This document shows, in pieces, positions 15,721 through 25,600 of a stretch of DNA of 33,419 nt. The number at the start of each line of letters is the position of its first letter. The stretch's first letter is position 1. The notes under the pieces were generated by a model, which did not search any database, was not told the DNA's origin, and was given only the letters and a program-made list of their open reading frames with translations. The translations under genes and the position numbers were made by a program. Origin of the DNA: a virus. The stretch is from positions 1 to 33,419 of the IMG/VR virus record IMGVR_UViG_3300033145_003170, one strand, 5' to 3'.

Positions 15721-16215
15721 ATGAAGGGCAGGGAGCTTTTCGATCGGGCTATCAATGTGGTTCTGGAGCACGAGGGCGAGTCGTTCACAGATGATCCTCG
15801 AGATAAGGGCGGGCCGACCAAGTTCGGGATCTCCCAGCGTTGGAACCCGGACGTGAAGGTGCGGGAATTGTCCCGTGGCCAGGCGATCGAGATTTACTGG
15901 AAGCGGTACTGGCGAGGACGCAGGTACGAGACTCTGCCGGATGGGATTGCTATCAAAGTATTCGATCTGGCGGTCAACCTGGGGCACAAGACTTCGGTGA
16001 CCTGTCTTCAGCGTGCCCTCCATGCCTGCGGAATGAAGGTGGCAATTGATGGGCGGCTCGGACCGCAGACCAGCGGCGCGGCCGGGCTGGCCAACCAAGA
16101 GGCATTGATGGCGGCTTTGAGATCGGAGGCTGCCGGGGAATACAGACTGCGGGTGGAGCGGAAGGCAGATCAGGTGGCATTCGAGAAGGGTTGGCTGAAT
16201 CGGGCGTACGCCTGA
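15721..16215 (+). CDS. Endolysin, glycoside hydrolase 108 (N-acetylmuramidase)
   Basis: The start MKGRELFDRAINVVLEHEGE follows GGGAGG with six bases between, and is better than the upstream in-frame start. Residues 10-45 carry the GH108 signature: catalytic Glu in the HEGE segment, then DDPRDKGGPTKFGIS. The family usually has EGG; here the position reads EGE. Residues about 70-90 (IAIKVFDLAVNLGHKTS) and the C-terminal half (CLQRALHACGMKVAIDGRLG, then LRVERKADQVAFEKGWLNR) match the PG_binding_3 part that accompanies GH108. The enzyme cleaves glycan strands of peptidoglycan. It has no signal peptide, so release depends on the holin encoded next. Length 164 residues is normal. Confidence 0.85.
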   Translation: MKGRELFDRAINVVLEHEGESFTDDPRDKGGPTKFGISQRWNPDVKVRELSRGQAIEIYWKRYWRGRRYETLPDGIAIKVFDLAVNLGHKTSVTCLQRALHACGMKVAIDGRLGPQTSGAAGLANQEALMAALRSEAAGEYRLRVERKADQVAFEKGWLNRAYA

Positions 16216-16226
16216 GAGGAGCAGAT

Positions 16227-16631
16227 ATGGTTGGGGAGATTCTTGGAATCCTGGGAAAAGTTGTAGGCACTGTCGCGGATAGTGTATTCCCTGATCCTGA
16301 ACATGAATTGAAGCGGATTGAGTTACAGCAGGCCCTGCAGGCGGCTGTGCTGGAGAGGACTTCGGAGATCGAAAAGGCAGCAGCGGATGTCGTAAAGGCC
16401 GAGGCCCAAGGCCAAAGCTGGCTGCAGAGGACCTGGCGACCGATCACGATGCTTGTTTTTGTGGGGCTGATTGTGGCCCGCTGGCTTGGCTTTTCGGCTC
16501 CGAACCTTGGCGAGGCCGAGGTGCTGAAGCTGTGGGATATCGTCGAGATCGGCCTGGGCGGGTACGTCATTGGGCGGTCGGCGGAGAAGGTGTTGCCAAT
16601 GGTAGTTCAATCACTGGGGAAGTCTGGATAG
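16227..16631 (+). CDS. Holin, GTA-type three-TM family
   Basis: The likely start is ATG 16227 (MVGEILGILGKVVGTVADSV) with GAGAGGAG five bases before it. The middle helix (ELKRIELQQALQAAVLERTS) is followed by a segment with Gln-Ser-Trp-Leu-Gln-Arg-Thr-Trp-Arg-Pro and a membrane helix (MLVFVGLIVARWLGF), then a second (IVEIGLGGYVIGRSAEKVL). This is the layout of the holin family named for gene transfer agent release (PF11351). It permeabilises the inner membrane so that the endolysin can reach the wall. It is the last gene of the rightward late operon. The next 165 bp contain no gene and no convincing terminator. Confidence 0.82.
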   Translation: MVGEILGILGKVVGTVADSVFPDPEHELKRIELQQALQAAVLERTSEIEKAAADVVKAEAQGQSWLQRTWRPITMLVFVGLIVARWLGFSAPNLGEAEVLKLWDIVEIGLGGYVIGRSAEKVLPMVVQSLGKSG

Positions 16632-16722
16632 AGCCGAACCCACGGTCGTACACTCCTCGCTCTCAAACATGCTAACTCATTGCGGTCCAATATGGTCCGG
16701 TATTTATGTTTTGGATACCCGA

Positions 16723-16751
16723 TTGACACAATTACCTTAATATCCTACTCT
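16723..16751 (+). promoter_or_regulatory. Probable promoter of the type I RM operon
   Basis: A perfect TTGACA (16723-16728) is followed by a 17-bp spacer and TACTCT (16746-16751), a 3/6 match to the -10 consensus. It lies in an AT-rich gap after the holin gene, 46 bp before the HTH gene. The rest of the gap from 16632 shows only a direct repeat of GGTCC. Confidence 0.55.
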
Positions 16752-16766
16752 CGCCCTTGTTGTCCT

Positions 16767-16781
16767 ATTATCACCGATAAT
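16767..16781. promoter_or_regulatory. Inverted repeat downstream of the RM promoter, operator candidate
   Basis: ATTATC and GATAAT flank ACC, giving a 15-bp dyad placed just after the predicted start of transcription and 15 bp before the HTH gene. This is a natural place for autorepression by the HTH protein. The HTH start has no obvious ribosome binding site, so this sequence may also matter for translation. Confidence 0.4.
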
Positions 16782-16796
16782 GATAGACTACATGAC

Positions 16797-17018
16797 ATGA
16801 ATTCCGACGCACAAACAGAGCGCTGGTACTCGGTGGACGAAATCGCTGCCCATCTTGGAATTGGGCGTGAAACCGTCTACCGCTGGATAGAAAAACGGGA
16901 ACTACCCGCCCACCGCCTCGGAAAATTCTGGAAGTTCAAGATATCCGAGGTGGATGCCTGGGTTCGGGCAGGAGCCTCTGTACCCAAATCCAACTCGAAG
17001 ACCCGCAAAAAGGACTGA
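16797..17018 (+). CDS. Excisionase/MerR-like helix-turn-helix protein (73 aa)
   Basis: The sequence RWYSVDEIAAHLGIGRETVY followed by RWIEKRELPAHRLGKFWKFK is the HTH_17 excisionase-type fold: a DNA-binding helix pair with a small wing. The last 15 residues are a Lys/Ser-rich tail. Start ATG 16797 is preferred because it begins just before the domain, although no good ribosome binding site precedes it. Such small proteins often stand directly before hsdM and probably regulate the RM operon. The alternative role as recombination directionality factor is possible because a serine recombinase lies 11 kb away. The stop is three bases before hsdM. Confidence 0.8.
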   Translation: MNSDAQTERWYSVDEIAAHLGIGRETVYRWIEKRELPAHRLGKFWKFKISEVDAWVRAGASVPKSNSKTRKKD

Positions 17019-17021
17019 CCC

Positions 17022-19466
17022 ATGGCCTTGAAAAAATCCCAACTCTACAGTTCCCTCTGGCAAAGCTGCGACGAACTGCGCGGCGGCATGGACGCCTCCC
17101 AGTACAAGGACTACGTCTTGACGCTGTTGTTCATGAAGTACGTCTCGGACAAGTTCGCCGGCTCGCCTGACGCGTTGATCGAGGTGCCAAAGGGCGGCAG
17201 TTTTGCAGACATGGCCGCCCTCAAAGGCGACAAGGAAATCGGTGACAAGATCAACAAGATCATCGGGCGCTTGGCGGAGGCCAACGATCTGAAAGGTGTC
17301 ATCGACCAGGCGGATTTCAACGACGAGGGTAAGTTGGGATCGGGCAAGGAGATGCAGGACCGGCTTTCCAAGCTGGTGGCCATCTTCGACAGTCTTGATT
17401 TTCGCGCCAATCGAGCCGAGGGCGACGACCTGCTGGGTGATGCCTACGAGTACTTGATGCGCCACTTCGCCACCGAGAGCGGCAAGAGCAAGGGGCAGTT
17501 CTATACCCCGGCCGAAGTGTCACGCATCCTGGCCCGGGTGGTCGGAATCGGCCCTGATACCCGGCAGGACCAGACCATCTACGATCCAACCTGTGGCTCT
17601 GGATCGCTCCTGCTCAAGGCCGCGGACGAGGCGCCGCGTGGCATTTCCATATATGGCCAGGAAATGGATGTGGCCACGTGGGCCCTGGCGCGGATGAACA
17701 TGATCCTGCACGGCCATGCCACGGCCGAGCTGTGGCGCGGTAACACTCTTTCAACCCCCCATTTCAAGAACAAGGACGGCAGTCTCAAGACCTTCGATTT
17801 CGCCGTGGCCAATCCGCCTTTTTCCACCAAGGCCTGGTCCAACGGGCTCGACCCGACCAACGATGAGTTCGGGCGTTTCGAGTACGGCATTCCCCCAGCG
17901 AAAAACGGTGACTACGCTTTTCTGCTTCACTTGATCAAGTCGCTCAGGAGCACGGGCAAGGGGGCAATCATCCTGCCGCACGGTGTGCTGTTCCGGGGGA
18001 ACAAGGAGGCGGACATTCGCCGCAATCTGGTCCAGCGCGGCCTGATCAAGGGGATCATCGGTTTGCCGGCCAACCTGTTTTATGGCACGGGCATTCCTGC
18101 CTGCATTCTGGTCATCGATAAGGAGAATGCCCACGCCCGCAAGGGGATCTTCATGATCGACGCCAGCAAGGGGTTCGTCAAGGACGGCAACAAGAACCGC
18201 CTGCGGGCCCAGGACATCCACCGCATCGTAGAGGTGTTCAACGGGCAGCTCGAAGAGCCGCGTTATTCGCGTCTTGTGCCGTTGAGTGAGATCGCAAGCT
18301 CAGCCAACGACTACAATCTCAACCTTCCACGGTACATCGATTCCAGCGAGCCCGAGGATCTGCATGACTTGGATGCCCATCTCAACGGCGGCATTCCCAA
18401 CCGCGACATCGATGCCATGAATACCTACTGGGAGGTTTTTCCCTCCCTACGCGAGGCGTTGTTCAAGGACAACGGTCGCGAAGGGTACAGCGAGGCTTGT
18501 GTTGAGGCGCAGCAGGTAAAGGCCACGATCATCGACCATGAGGAATTCCAAACCTACGCGAAGCGGGTTGGTGAAGTGTTTGAGAGTTGGCGCCAGGCCC
18601 ATGAAGAACGGCTTATGGATCTGCAAGAGGGCTGCAACCCCAAGGAATTGATACGTGAACTTTCCCGGGATCTGCTCACACGCTTTGCTGATCTTCCGCT
18701 GCTGGACCGCTACGACATCTATCAGCGGCTGATGGACTACTGGGAAGATGTAATGCAGGACGACCTATACCTCATTGCTGCCGAGGGGTGGGTGGAGGCC
18801 GCTAAACCACGCGGGATCATCGAAGACAAGCAGAAGAAGATCAAGGAGACGCCGGACCTCGTCATCAAACGCAAGAAGTACAAGATGGACCTGGTGCCGC
18901 CGGAGTTGATTGTGGCCCGTTATTTCGCGCCCGAACAGGCGGCCATCGAGGAACTGCAGGCAGCACAGGAAACGGCCACGCGCGCGTTGGAGGAGTTCGT
19001 CGAGGAGCAGACCGGTGAAGAGGGCTTACTGGCCGATGCCGTCAATGACAAGGGCAAGGTCACCAAGGGTGCGGTGAAGGAGCGTATCAAGGCCGTCAAA
19101 GCCGAGCCGGAGTGTGAAGAGGAATGGGAGGCCCTAACGCGATGTCTGGCCCTGATAGAGGCCGAGTCCAAGGCGGGAAAAGCGGTCAAGGATGCACAGG
19201 CAGAGCTGGACGCCAAGGTGCTGGCCCACTACGGCGAGCTTACCGAAGGCGAGATCAAGGTTCTGATAGTCCAAGACAAGTGGCTGGCCAGTATTCAAAC
19301 CGCCGTGGAGGGCGAGGTGCAGCGACTGACGCAGCAGCTTGCCGGTCGGATCAAGGGATTGGCGGAGCGTTACGAAAAACCGTTGCCGGTATTGGAGAGG
19401 GAGGTCGAGGAGTTCAGTGCCAAGGTCGAGGGGCATCTGAAAAAGATGGGACTGGTGTGGGAATGA
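17022..19466 (+). CDS. hsdM: Type I restriction-modification DNA methyltransferase subunit
   Basis: HsdM transfers a methyl group from SAM to adenine N6 within the HsdS-specified target. AAGGA lies seven bases before the ATG. Residues 1-135 form the HsdM N-terminal helical domain (LWQSCDELRGGMDASQYKDY). The FYTPAEVSRILARVV segment and SAM-binding DPTCGSGSLLL follow at about 160-200, and catalytic NPPF is at about 263-266. At 814 residues it is about 300 longer than the classical enzyme. The extension, from about 500, is mostly charged helices (ELQAAQETATRALEEFVEEQ and more). Long forms of this kind exist in other type I systems. Its stop overlaps the hsdS start (ATGA). Confidence 0.95.
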   Translation: MALKKSQLYSSLWQSCDELRGGMDASQYKDYVLTLLFMKYVSDKFAGSPDALIEVPKGGSFADMAALKGDKEIGDKINKIIGRLAEANDLKGVIDQADFNDEGKLGSGKEMQDRLSKLVAIFDSLDFRANRAEGDDLLGDAYEYLMRHFATESGKSKGQFYTPAEVSRILARVVGIGPDTRQDQTIYDPTCGSGSLLLKAADEAPRGISIYGQEMDVATWALARMNMILHGHATAELWRGNTLSTPHFKNKDGSLKTFDFAVANPPFSTKAWSNGLDPTNDEFGRFEYGIPPAKNGDYAFLLHLIKSLRSTGKGAIILPHGVLFRGNKEADIRRNLVQRGLIKGIIGLPANLFYGTGIPACILVIDKENAHARKGIFMIDASKGFVKDGNKNRLRAQDIHRIVEVFNGQLEEPRYSRLVPLSEIASSANDYNLNLPRYIDSSEPEDLHDLDAHLNGGIPNRDIDAMNTYWEVFPSLREALFKDNGREGYSEACVEAQQVKATIIDHEEFQTYAKRVGEVFESWRQAHEERLMDLQEGCNPKELIRELSRDLLTRFADLPLLDRYDIYQRLMDYWEDVMQDDLYLIAAEGWVEAAKPRGIIEDKQKKIKETPDLVIKRKKYKMDLVPPELIVARYFAPEQAAIEELQAAQETATRALEEFVEEQTGEEGLLADAVNDKGKVTKGAVKERIKAVKAEPECEEEWEALTRCLALIEAESKAGKAVKDAQAELDAKVLAHYGELTEGEIKVLIVQDKWLASIQTAVEGEVQRLTQQLAGRIKGLAERYEKPLPVLEREVEEFSAKVEGHLKKMGLVWE

Positions 19467-20731
19467 GCAGTGAAACGATGAAGATTAACGACACTGCGAA
19501 TCAAGATGTGCCGTCAGGATACAAGCGAACTGAGGTGGGGGTGATACCGACCGACTGGGAAGATCGGTCGCTCGCTCAGTTGGGAGGATTCCTTGCTGGG
19601 GCTGGTTTCCCCATCCGGTATCAAGGATCAGTTTCGGGCGATTTTCCATTTTTCAAAGTCTCTGACATGAACACTCCGGGTAATGAGTTGTTCATGTGCC
19701 AGGCGAATCACTACATCACGGAGGAAATCAGGAACAAGCTCAATGCTATCCGAGTACCAAGGGAAAGCATTGTATTTGCTAAGATCGGTGCCGCCATCTT
19801 TCTAGAACGCAAGCGGCTTCTGGCTCAAGATAGTTGCATCGACAACAACATGATGGCGTTCAAGCCAGAAGTTGGTTTGGTATCTCTGCGCTACATGTAT
19901 TACGTCTTGCTCCACCAGAGTTTTGGCGAACTTGTTGCGACAACAGCACTCCCATCCTTGTCCAGTCGTCAACTCGGAGTAATTAGGGTTGCGGTCCCAC
20001 CCCCCTCTGAACAACACGCCATCGCCGAAGCCCTCTCGGATGTGGACGCTCTTCTTAAATCCCTTGATGCCCTGATAACCAAGAAAAAGGCAATCAAACT
20101 GGCGGCCCTGCAGCAACTCCTTACTGGGAAGACAAGGTTGCCAGGATTCAGTGGGGAGTGGGAGAGGAAGAGGTTGGGAGAGATTGCTGAAATCGTCATG
20201 GGTCAGTCGCCAAGCTCAGCATTCTACAACTCGCGCGGCGTAGGTTTACCATTGATTCAGGGCAATGCGGACGTCGAAGGACGGAAAACAATCAAGCGAT
20301 TTTACACTTCCCAGGTCACGAAGCGTGGGCGCAAAGGGGATGTGTTGATGTCTGTTAGAGCGCCTGTTGGTGAGATATCAAGGGCGACATTTGATTTATG
20401 TCTAGGCCGCGGTGTCTGCGCTTTACGGTTTCCCAATGACTTTCTCTTTCATTATTTGATCTATCTTGAGCCGTCATGGTCGAGGCACTCCAAAGGCTCT
20501 ACCTTTGATTCGGTGAATTCAGCAGACGTACGAAGTGTGGAAATTGAAATGCCATCTAGTTCGACCGAACAATTGGCCGTCGCCACTGTCCTCTCCAACA
20601 TGGACACCGAAATTACCGCCCTCGAAGCCCGCCGCGAAAAAACCCGAGCAATCAAAGAAGGCATGATGCAACAGCTTCTCACCGGTCGAGTGCGCTTGAT
20701 TGCGCCCGAACAAAGGGAGACCACCGGATGA
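19463..20731 (+). CDS. hsdS: Type I restriction-modification specificity subunit
   Basis: HsdS has 422 residues and starts at the ATGA overlap with hsdM. It shows the duplicated layout of the family. TRD1 begins at YKRTEVGVIPTDWEDRSLAQ (about 20-180). The first spacer helix is at about 180-230 (EQHAIAEALSDVDALLKSLD, then LLTGKTRLPGF). TRD2 begins WERKRLGEIAEIVMGQSPSS (about 230-365). The second spacer helix is at 365-413 (EQLAVATVLSNMDTEITALE, then LLTGRVRL). The two TRDs read half-sites of a bipartite target that cannot be deduced by eye. No truncation or inverted repeats for phase variation were seen. Confidence 0.93.
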   Translation: MSSETMKINDTANQDVPSGYKRTEVGVIPTDWEDRSLAQLGGFLAGAGFPIRYQGSVSGDFPFFKVSDMNTPGNELFMCQANHYITEEIRNKLNAIRVPRESIVFAKIGAAIFLERKRLLAQDSCIDNNMMAFKPEVGLVSLRYMYYVLLHQSFGELVATTALPSLSSRQLGVIRVAVPPPSEQHAIAEALSDVDALLKSLDALITKKKAIKLAALQQLLTGKTRLPGFSGEWERKRLGEIAEIVMGQSPSSAFYNSRGVGLPLIQGNADVEGRKTIKRFYTSQVTKRGRKGDVLMSVRAPVGEISRATFDLCLGRGVCALRFPNDFLFHYLIYLEPSWSRHSKGSTFDSVNSADVRSVEIEMPSSSTEQLAVATVLSNMDTEITALEARREKTRAIKEGMMQQLLTGRVRLIAPEQRETTG

Positions 20732-22677
20732 AGATTTCGACGATTCTTGACCATATCGATAGCGGCCACATGGCCTTGCCCGAGTTCCAGCGCGGATATG
20801 TTTGGAACAGGGATCAAGTGCGGGGTCTGTTCGATTCCCTATATCGCCGCCATCCGGTCGGCGGGCTGTTGGTATGGGTTACGGAATCAAAGACGGCCGA
20901 TCACCGAGGAGACGGGCAGTTAGCTGCGGGAATCGTGAAGCTCCTCCTTGATGGCCAGCAACGTATGACATCGCTCTATGGGGTTGTGCGCGGAAAGCCG
21001 CCGAAGTTTTTCGATGGGAATCCGAAGGCGTTTACCGGCCTGCGTTTTCATCTTGAGCGTGAAACCTTCGCATTTTACCAGCCGGTGAAAATGAAGGATG
21101 ATCCACTCTGGATCGATGTGACGGAGTTGATGAGTCACGGCAATGCTGGACACGAGGCCCTAGTCGAGAAGCTGGCCGAAGATCCAGCGATCGGAACAAA
21201 GGCGGTCAAGTACTCCAGTCGCATATCCCGTATCCTGGGAATCCTCGAAATTGATCTCCACACTGAAGAGGTCACGGGAAGTGAAAAGACATTGGATGTG
21301 GTGGTGGACATCTTCAACAAAGTCAACAGCGGCGGTACGAAACTCTCCAAGGGCGATTTAGCACTCGCAAAGATTTGCGCTGATTGGCCAGACGCGCGTG
21401 ATGCGATGAAGGCCAAACTCAAGGACTGGGCCCAGGCTGATTACAACTTTAACCTGGACTGGCTATTGCGCTCCATCAACACGGTCTTGACTGGTGAGGC
21501 AAAATTTCAATTCCTGCATGACCGGAATGCCGACGAGATCCAGGGCGCACTCGATCGAGCTGGCAAGCATATCGACACTTGTCTGAACATGATCAGTGGG
21601 CGGCTTGGTCTGGATCACGACCAGGTTTTCTTCGGCCGCTTCGGTGTGCCGGTGATGGTCCGCTATCTGGATCAGCACAACGGCCCTTTGAATGAGAAGG
21701 AGCGGGATAAGTTATTGTTCTGGTTCGTTCAGGCCGGTATGTGGGGGCGATTCTCCGGGTCGACTGAATCCTTTATTGATAAGGACCTAGAGGCGCTGGA
21801 AGGTGCAGACGGCAGTCTGGATAAATTGCTGGAACAGCTTCGCCTTTGGCATGGGGGATTGAGAGTAGAGCCGGGGCACTTCACAGGATGGAGCGTAGGG
21901 GCGCGTTTTTATCCGGTTCTTTACCTGCTGACCCGCATGGGAGAATCTCGAGACTGGGGGACGGGGCTGCCTCTCAAGGCGAATCTTCTCGGCAAGATGA
22001 GCAAGCTCGAAGTGCATCATGTTTTTCCCAAAGCGCAGCTCTACAAACACGGATACAAGCGCCCGGAGGTCAATGCACTTGCCAATTTCTGCTTCCTGAC
22101 CAAGGACACGAATATCAATATCAGCGACCGCTTGCCGGAAATCTATTTCCCCGAGATTGAGCAAAACCACCCGGGGGTTCTTGCGTCGCAGTGGATTCCC
22201 ATGGATGAGACCCTGTGGAAGATCGAAAGTTTTCCTGACTTTCTCGAAGCCCGCAAGGTGCTTCTCGCTGAAGAGTTGAATAGTCGCATGGGGGAATTGT
22301 TGCACGGCGATACAAGTTGGCTTGAGGGGGGGCGTCCGGCTTCTCCGGTGGCGGCAAAGGTTCTTGGTGGTATCACAAGTGAAGCCGAGGAGGAGGCTCT
22401 CTTGTCTCTGAACCAATGGATCTCTGACAAGGGCCTAAATCCTGGGGAACTTTCATATGATTTCGCCGATCCGGAAACAGGGGAACAAAGAGCTGTGTTT
22501 GACTTGGCTTGGCCAACCGGTATCCAGGCAGAACTCAGCCAGCCGGTGGTGGTTCTTCTCAATGAGACTAGCGAAACCATAGCCTTGGCCAGCCAGGCGG
22601 GATTCCGGTGCTTTACGGCTGTGAAGGAATTCAAAAAGTACGTGAAAAATGAGATTTTGGGGGAGGGCGTTGAATGA
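20728..22677 (+). CDS. DUF262-HNH protein embedded in the type I RM operon (649 aa)
   Basis: N-terminal DUF262: ALPEFQRGYVWNRDQVRGLF (16-35) and the nucleotide-site motif DGQQR (75-79). A HNH-like motif follows at about 427 (KLEVHHVFPKAQL), then NALANFCFLTKDTNINISDR. This two-domain layout is shared with GmrSD-type and SspE-type modification-dependent nucleases, where DUF262 binds or hydrolyses nucleotides and the HNH domain cuts DNA. The C-terminal 150 residues are not assigned. The gene overlaps both hsdS and hsdR by ATGA, so it is co-translated with the RM enzyme. DUF262 genes have been reported among R-linked ORFs of type I loci (rlo genes); their role there is poorly known. Function inferred. 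Confidence 0.85.
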   Translation: MKISTILDHIDSGHMALPEFQRGYVWNRDQVRGLFDSLYRRHPVGGLLVWVTESKTADHRGDGQLAAGIVKLLLDGQQRMTSLYGVVRGKPPKFFDGNPKAFTGLRFHLERETFAFYQPVKMKDDPLWIDVTELMSHGNAGHEALVEKLAEDPAIGTKAVKYSSRISRILGILEIDLHTEEVTGSEKTLDVVVDIFNKVNSGGTKLSKGDLALAKICADWPDARDAMKAKLKDWAQADYNFNLDWLLRSINTVLTGEAKFQFLHDRNADEIQGALDRAGKHIDTCLNMISGRLGLDHDQVFFGRFGVPVMVRYLDQHNGPLNEKERDKLLFWFVQAGMWGRFSGSTESFIDKDLEALEGADGSLDKLLEQLRLWHGGLRVEPGHFTGWSVGARFYPVLYLLTRMGESRDWGTGLPLKANLLGKMSKLEVHHVFPKAQLYKHGYKRPEVNALANFCFLTKDTNINISDRLPEIYFPEIEQNHPGVLASQWIPMDETLWKIESFPDFLEARKVLLAEELNSRMGELLHGDTSWLEGGRPASPVAAKVLGGITSEAEEEALLSLNQWISDKGLNPGELSYDFADPETGEQRAVFDLAWPTGIQAELSQPVVVLLNETSETIALASQAGFRCFTAVKEFKKYVKNEILGEGVE

Positions 22678-25600
22678 GCACCGTTGGAGAACGCGAAATT
22701 CGTACACAAAAACGTGTGATATCGTTTTTTGTTGACACTCTCGGCTACGATTATCTCGGCCACTGGAAAGATCGCGGGGGTAACAGCAACATCGAGGTTG
22801 ACCTGCTTACGGCTTGGCTCAACAACGAGGGTCACGGCAACAAGATCATAACCAAGGTGCTGCACGAATTGGACAAGGCGGCGTCCGTAGGTGGCAACAA
22901 GACCCTCTACGATGCCAACCGGGCCTTCTACAGCCTGCTGCGCTACGGCGTCAAAATTAAACCAGGAGTGGGCGCACAGAATATCACCGCCTGGTTGATC
23001 GACTGGAAAAATCCGCAAAACAACAATTTCGCCATCGCCGAGGAAGTGACAGTTACCGGGGAAAACACTAAGCGCCCCGATATCGTGCTCTATGTCAATG
23101 GGCTGGCCCTGGGAGTGCTGGAACTGAAGCGCTCGACCGTGTCGGTGGCCGAAGGCATCCGCCAGAACCTGGACAGCCAGAAGAAGGAATTCATCCAGTC
23201 CTTCTTTGCCACGATCCAGCTCGTGATGGCGGGCAACGAGACCGAAGGCCTGCGCTATGGCGTGATCGAGACGCCGGAAAAGTATTGGCTACGTTGGAAG
23301 GAGACCGACGCTCACCCCGCAGCCGGCGACAACCCGCTGCTGCAGGAACTGGGCCAGCTATGTGGCAGGGAACGCCTGCTTGAAATCGTGCACGATTTCA
23401 TCGTATTTGATGCGGGCGTAAAGAAAACCTGCCGTCACAACCAGTATTTCGGTGTGCAGGCGGCCCGGGGACGGGTCGAGCGTCGCGAAGGCGGCATCCT
23501 CTGGCACACCCAAGGCAGCGGCAAAAGCTTGATCATGGTCTGGCTGGCCAAATGGATCCGCGAGCATGTCCGTGATTCCCGGGTGCTGATCATCACCGAT
23601 CGCACCGAACTGGACGATCAGATTGAAAAGGTTTTCAAGGGGGTCGATGAGGGGATCTACCGCACCAAGAGCGGAGCGGACCTGGTGCACGTGCTCGATG
23701 CCAGCGAGGAGTGGCTGATCTGCTCGCTGATCCACAAGTTCGGCTCCTCGGAAGAGGGAGATCTCGACGCCTTCCTTGAAGATATCCGCAGTCACCTGCC
23801 CAAGGGGTTCCGGGCCAAGGGAGAGGTATTTGTCTTCGTGGATGAGTGCCACCGCACCCAGTCCGGCAAGCTGCACGAGGCCATGAAGGCCCTCTTGCCG
23901 GAGGCCATGCTGATCGGCTTCACCGGTACGCCGCTGCTCAAGTCGGATAAGCGCCGCAGTATCGAGACCTTCGGACCATACATCCACACCTACAAATACG
24001 ACGAAGCAGTGGGCGATGGAGTTGTACTTGATTTGCGGTACGAGGCCCGCGATATCGATCAGAGCATCACCTCCCAGGACAAGATCGATCAGTGGTTCGA
24101 CCTGAAAACCCAGGGTCTGACGGATATGGCCAAGGCCCAGCTCAAACAGCGCTGGGGCACGATGAAGAAAGTCCTGTCCGCCAAAGGGCGCCTGGAGAAG
24201 ATTGTTGCGGACATCCTGATGGACATGGAGACCCGTGATCGCCTCAAGAGCGGGCACGGCAACGCCATGCTCGTTTCCGGCAGCATCTATTCGGCCTGCC
24301 TGTTTTTCGAGATGTTTCAGAAGACCGATCTGGCCGGAAAATGCGCCATCGTCACTTCCTATGAACCCTCCCCCGCGGACATCAAAGGGGAAGAAACCGG
24401 TGAAGGACTGACCGAAAAACTCCGGCAGTACGAAATCTACCGCAAGATGCTGGCGGACCATTTCGGCGAGCCTGAAGACACGGCCATGCACAAGGTCGAG
24501 CAATTCGAGCAGGAGGTGAAAAAACGTTTCATCGAAGAGCCTGGGCAGATGAAGCTGCTGATCGTGGTCGACAAGTTGCTGACCGGTTTCGACGCGCCCC
24601 CCGCGACTTATCTCTACATCGACAAGAAGATGCAGGATCACGGCTTGTTCCAGGCCATCTGCAGGATCAACCGTCTGGATGGAGACGACAAGGAGTACGG
24701 TTACGTTATCGACTACAAGGACCTTTTCGGCTCCTTGGAAGATGCCATCAAAGACTACACGGGTGAGGCTTTTTCCGGTTTCGATGCGGCCGATGTTGAG
24801 GGCCTGCTCAAGGATCGGTTGGAGCAGGGTCGGCAACGCTTGGAAGATATGCGCGAGGCGATCAAGGCGCTTTGTGAGCCAGTGGAACCACCAAAGGACA
24901 CGGCGGCATATCTTCGTTACTTCTGTGCCGTTGAGAGTGGCAACGCAGAGCAGCTCAAGGAAAACGAACCCAAGCGGGTCGCACTCTACAAACTGGCTGG
25001 TTCGTTCCTGCGGGCCTATGCGAACCTGGCAAACGAGATGCGCGAGGCCGGATATTCCGATGCAGAGATCCAGGAGTTCAAGGCCGAGGTCGGACACTAC
25101 GAGAAGGTTCGCGAAGAGGTAAAGCTTGCCAGCGGTGATTACATCGACATGAAGATGTACGAACCGGCAATGCGCCATCTCCTGGATACCTACATTCGGG
25201 CTGAAGAAAGTGAAACGCTCTCGTCTTTCGACGATATGACTTTGGTTCAGCTGATTGTCGAAAAAGGAGAAGATGCCGTCGGTTCCCTGCCGGAGGGAAT
25301 CCGCAGAAACCGAGAGGCCGCTGCCGAGACCATAGAGAACAACGTGCGGCGGCTGATCATTGACGAGATGGCTGTCAATCCCAGGTACTACGAGAAAATG
25401 TCGGAATTGCTTGACGCCCTGATTGCTCAACGGAAACAAGAGGCTCTGGATTACAAGGAGTACCTGAGAAAGATAGTCGAACTTACCAGGCAGGCAGCAA
25501 ACCCCGGTTCGGATCGATCTGCTTATCCGAATCCTCCCATCAGCAGTGCGCCGCTGAGGGCTCTCTACGACAATTTGGAGGGGCTCCAAGTGGACCCGAC

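Noticed and set aside
19124-19462. Upstream extension of hsdS into hsdM
   Set aside because: It overlaps the recognised hsdM C-terminus; the ATGA start at 19463 begins right before the first target recognition domain.
23358-25589. 743-codon open frame on the strand opposite hsdR
   Set aside because: It mirrors a GC-rich, well-recognised hsdR frame, has no domain and no ribosome binding site; it is a coding shadow.
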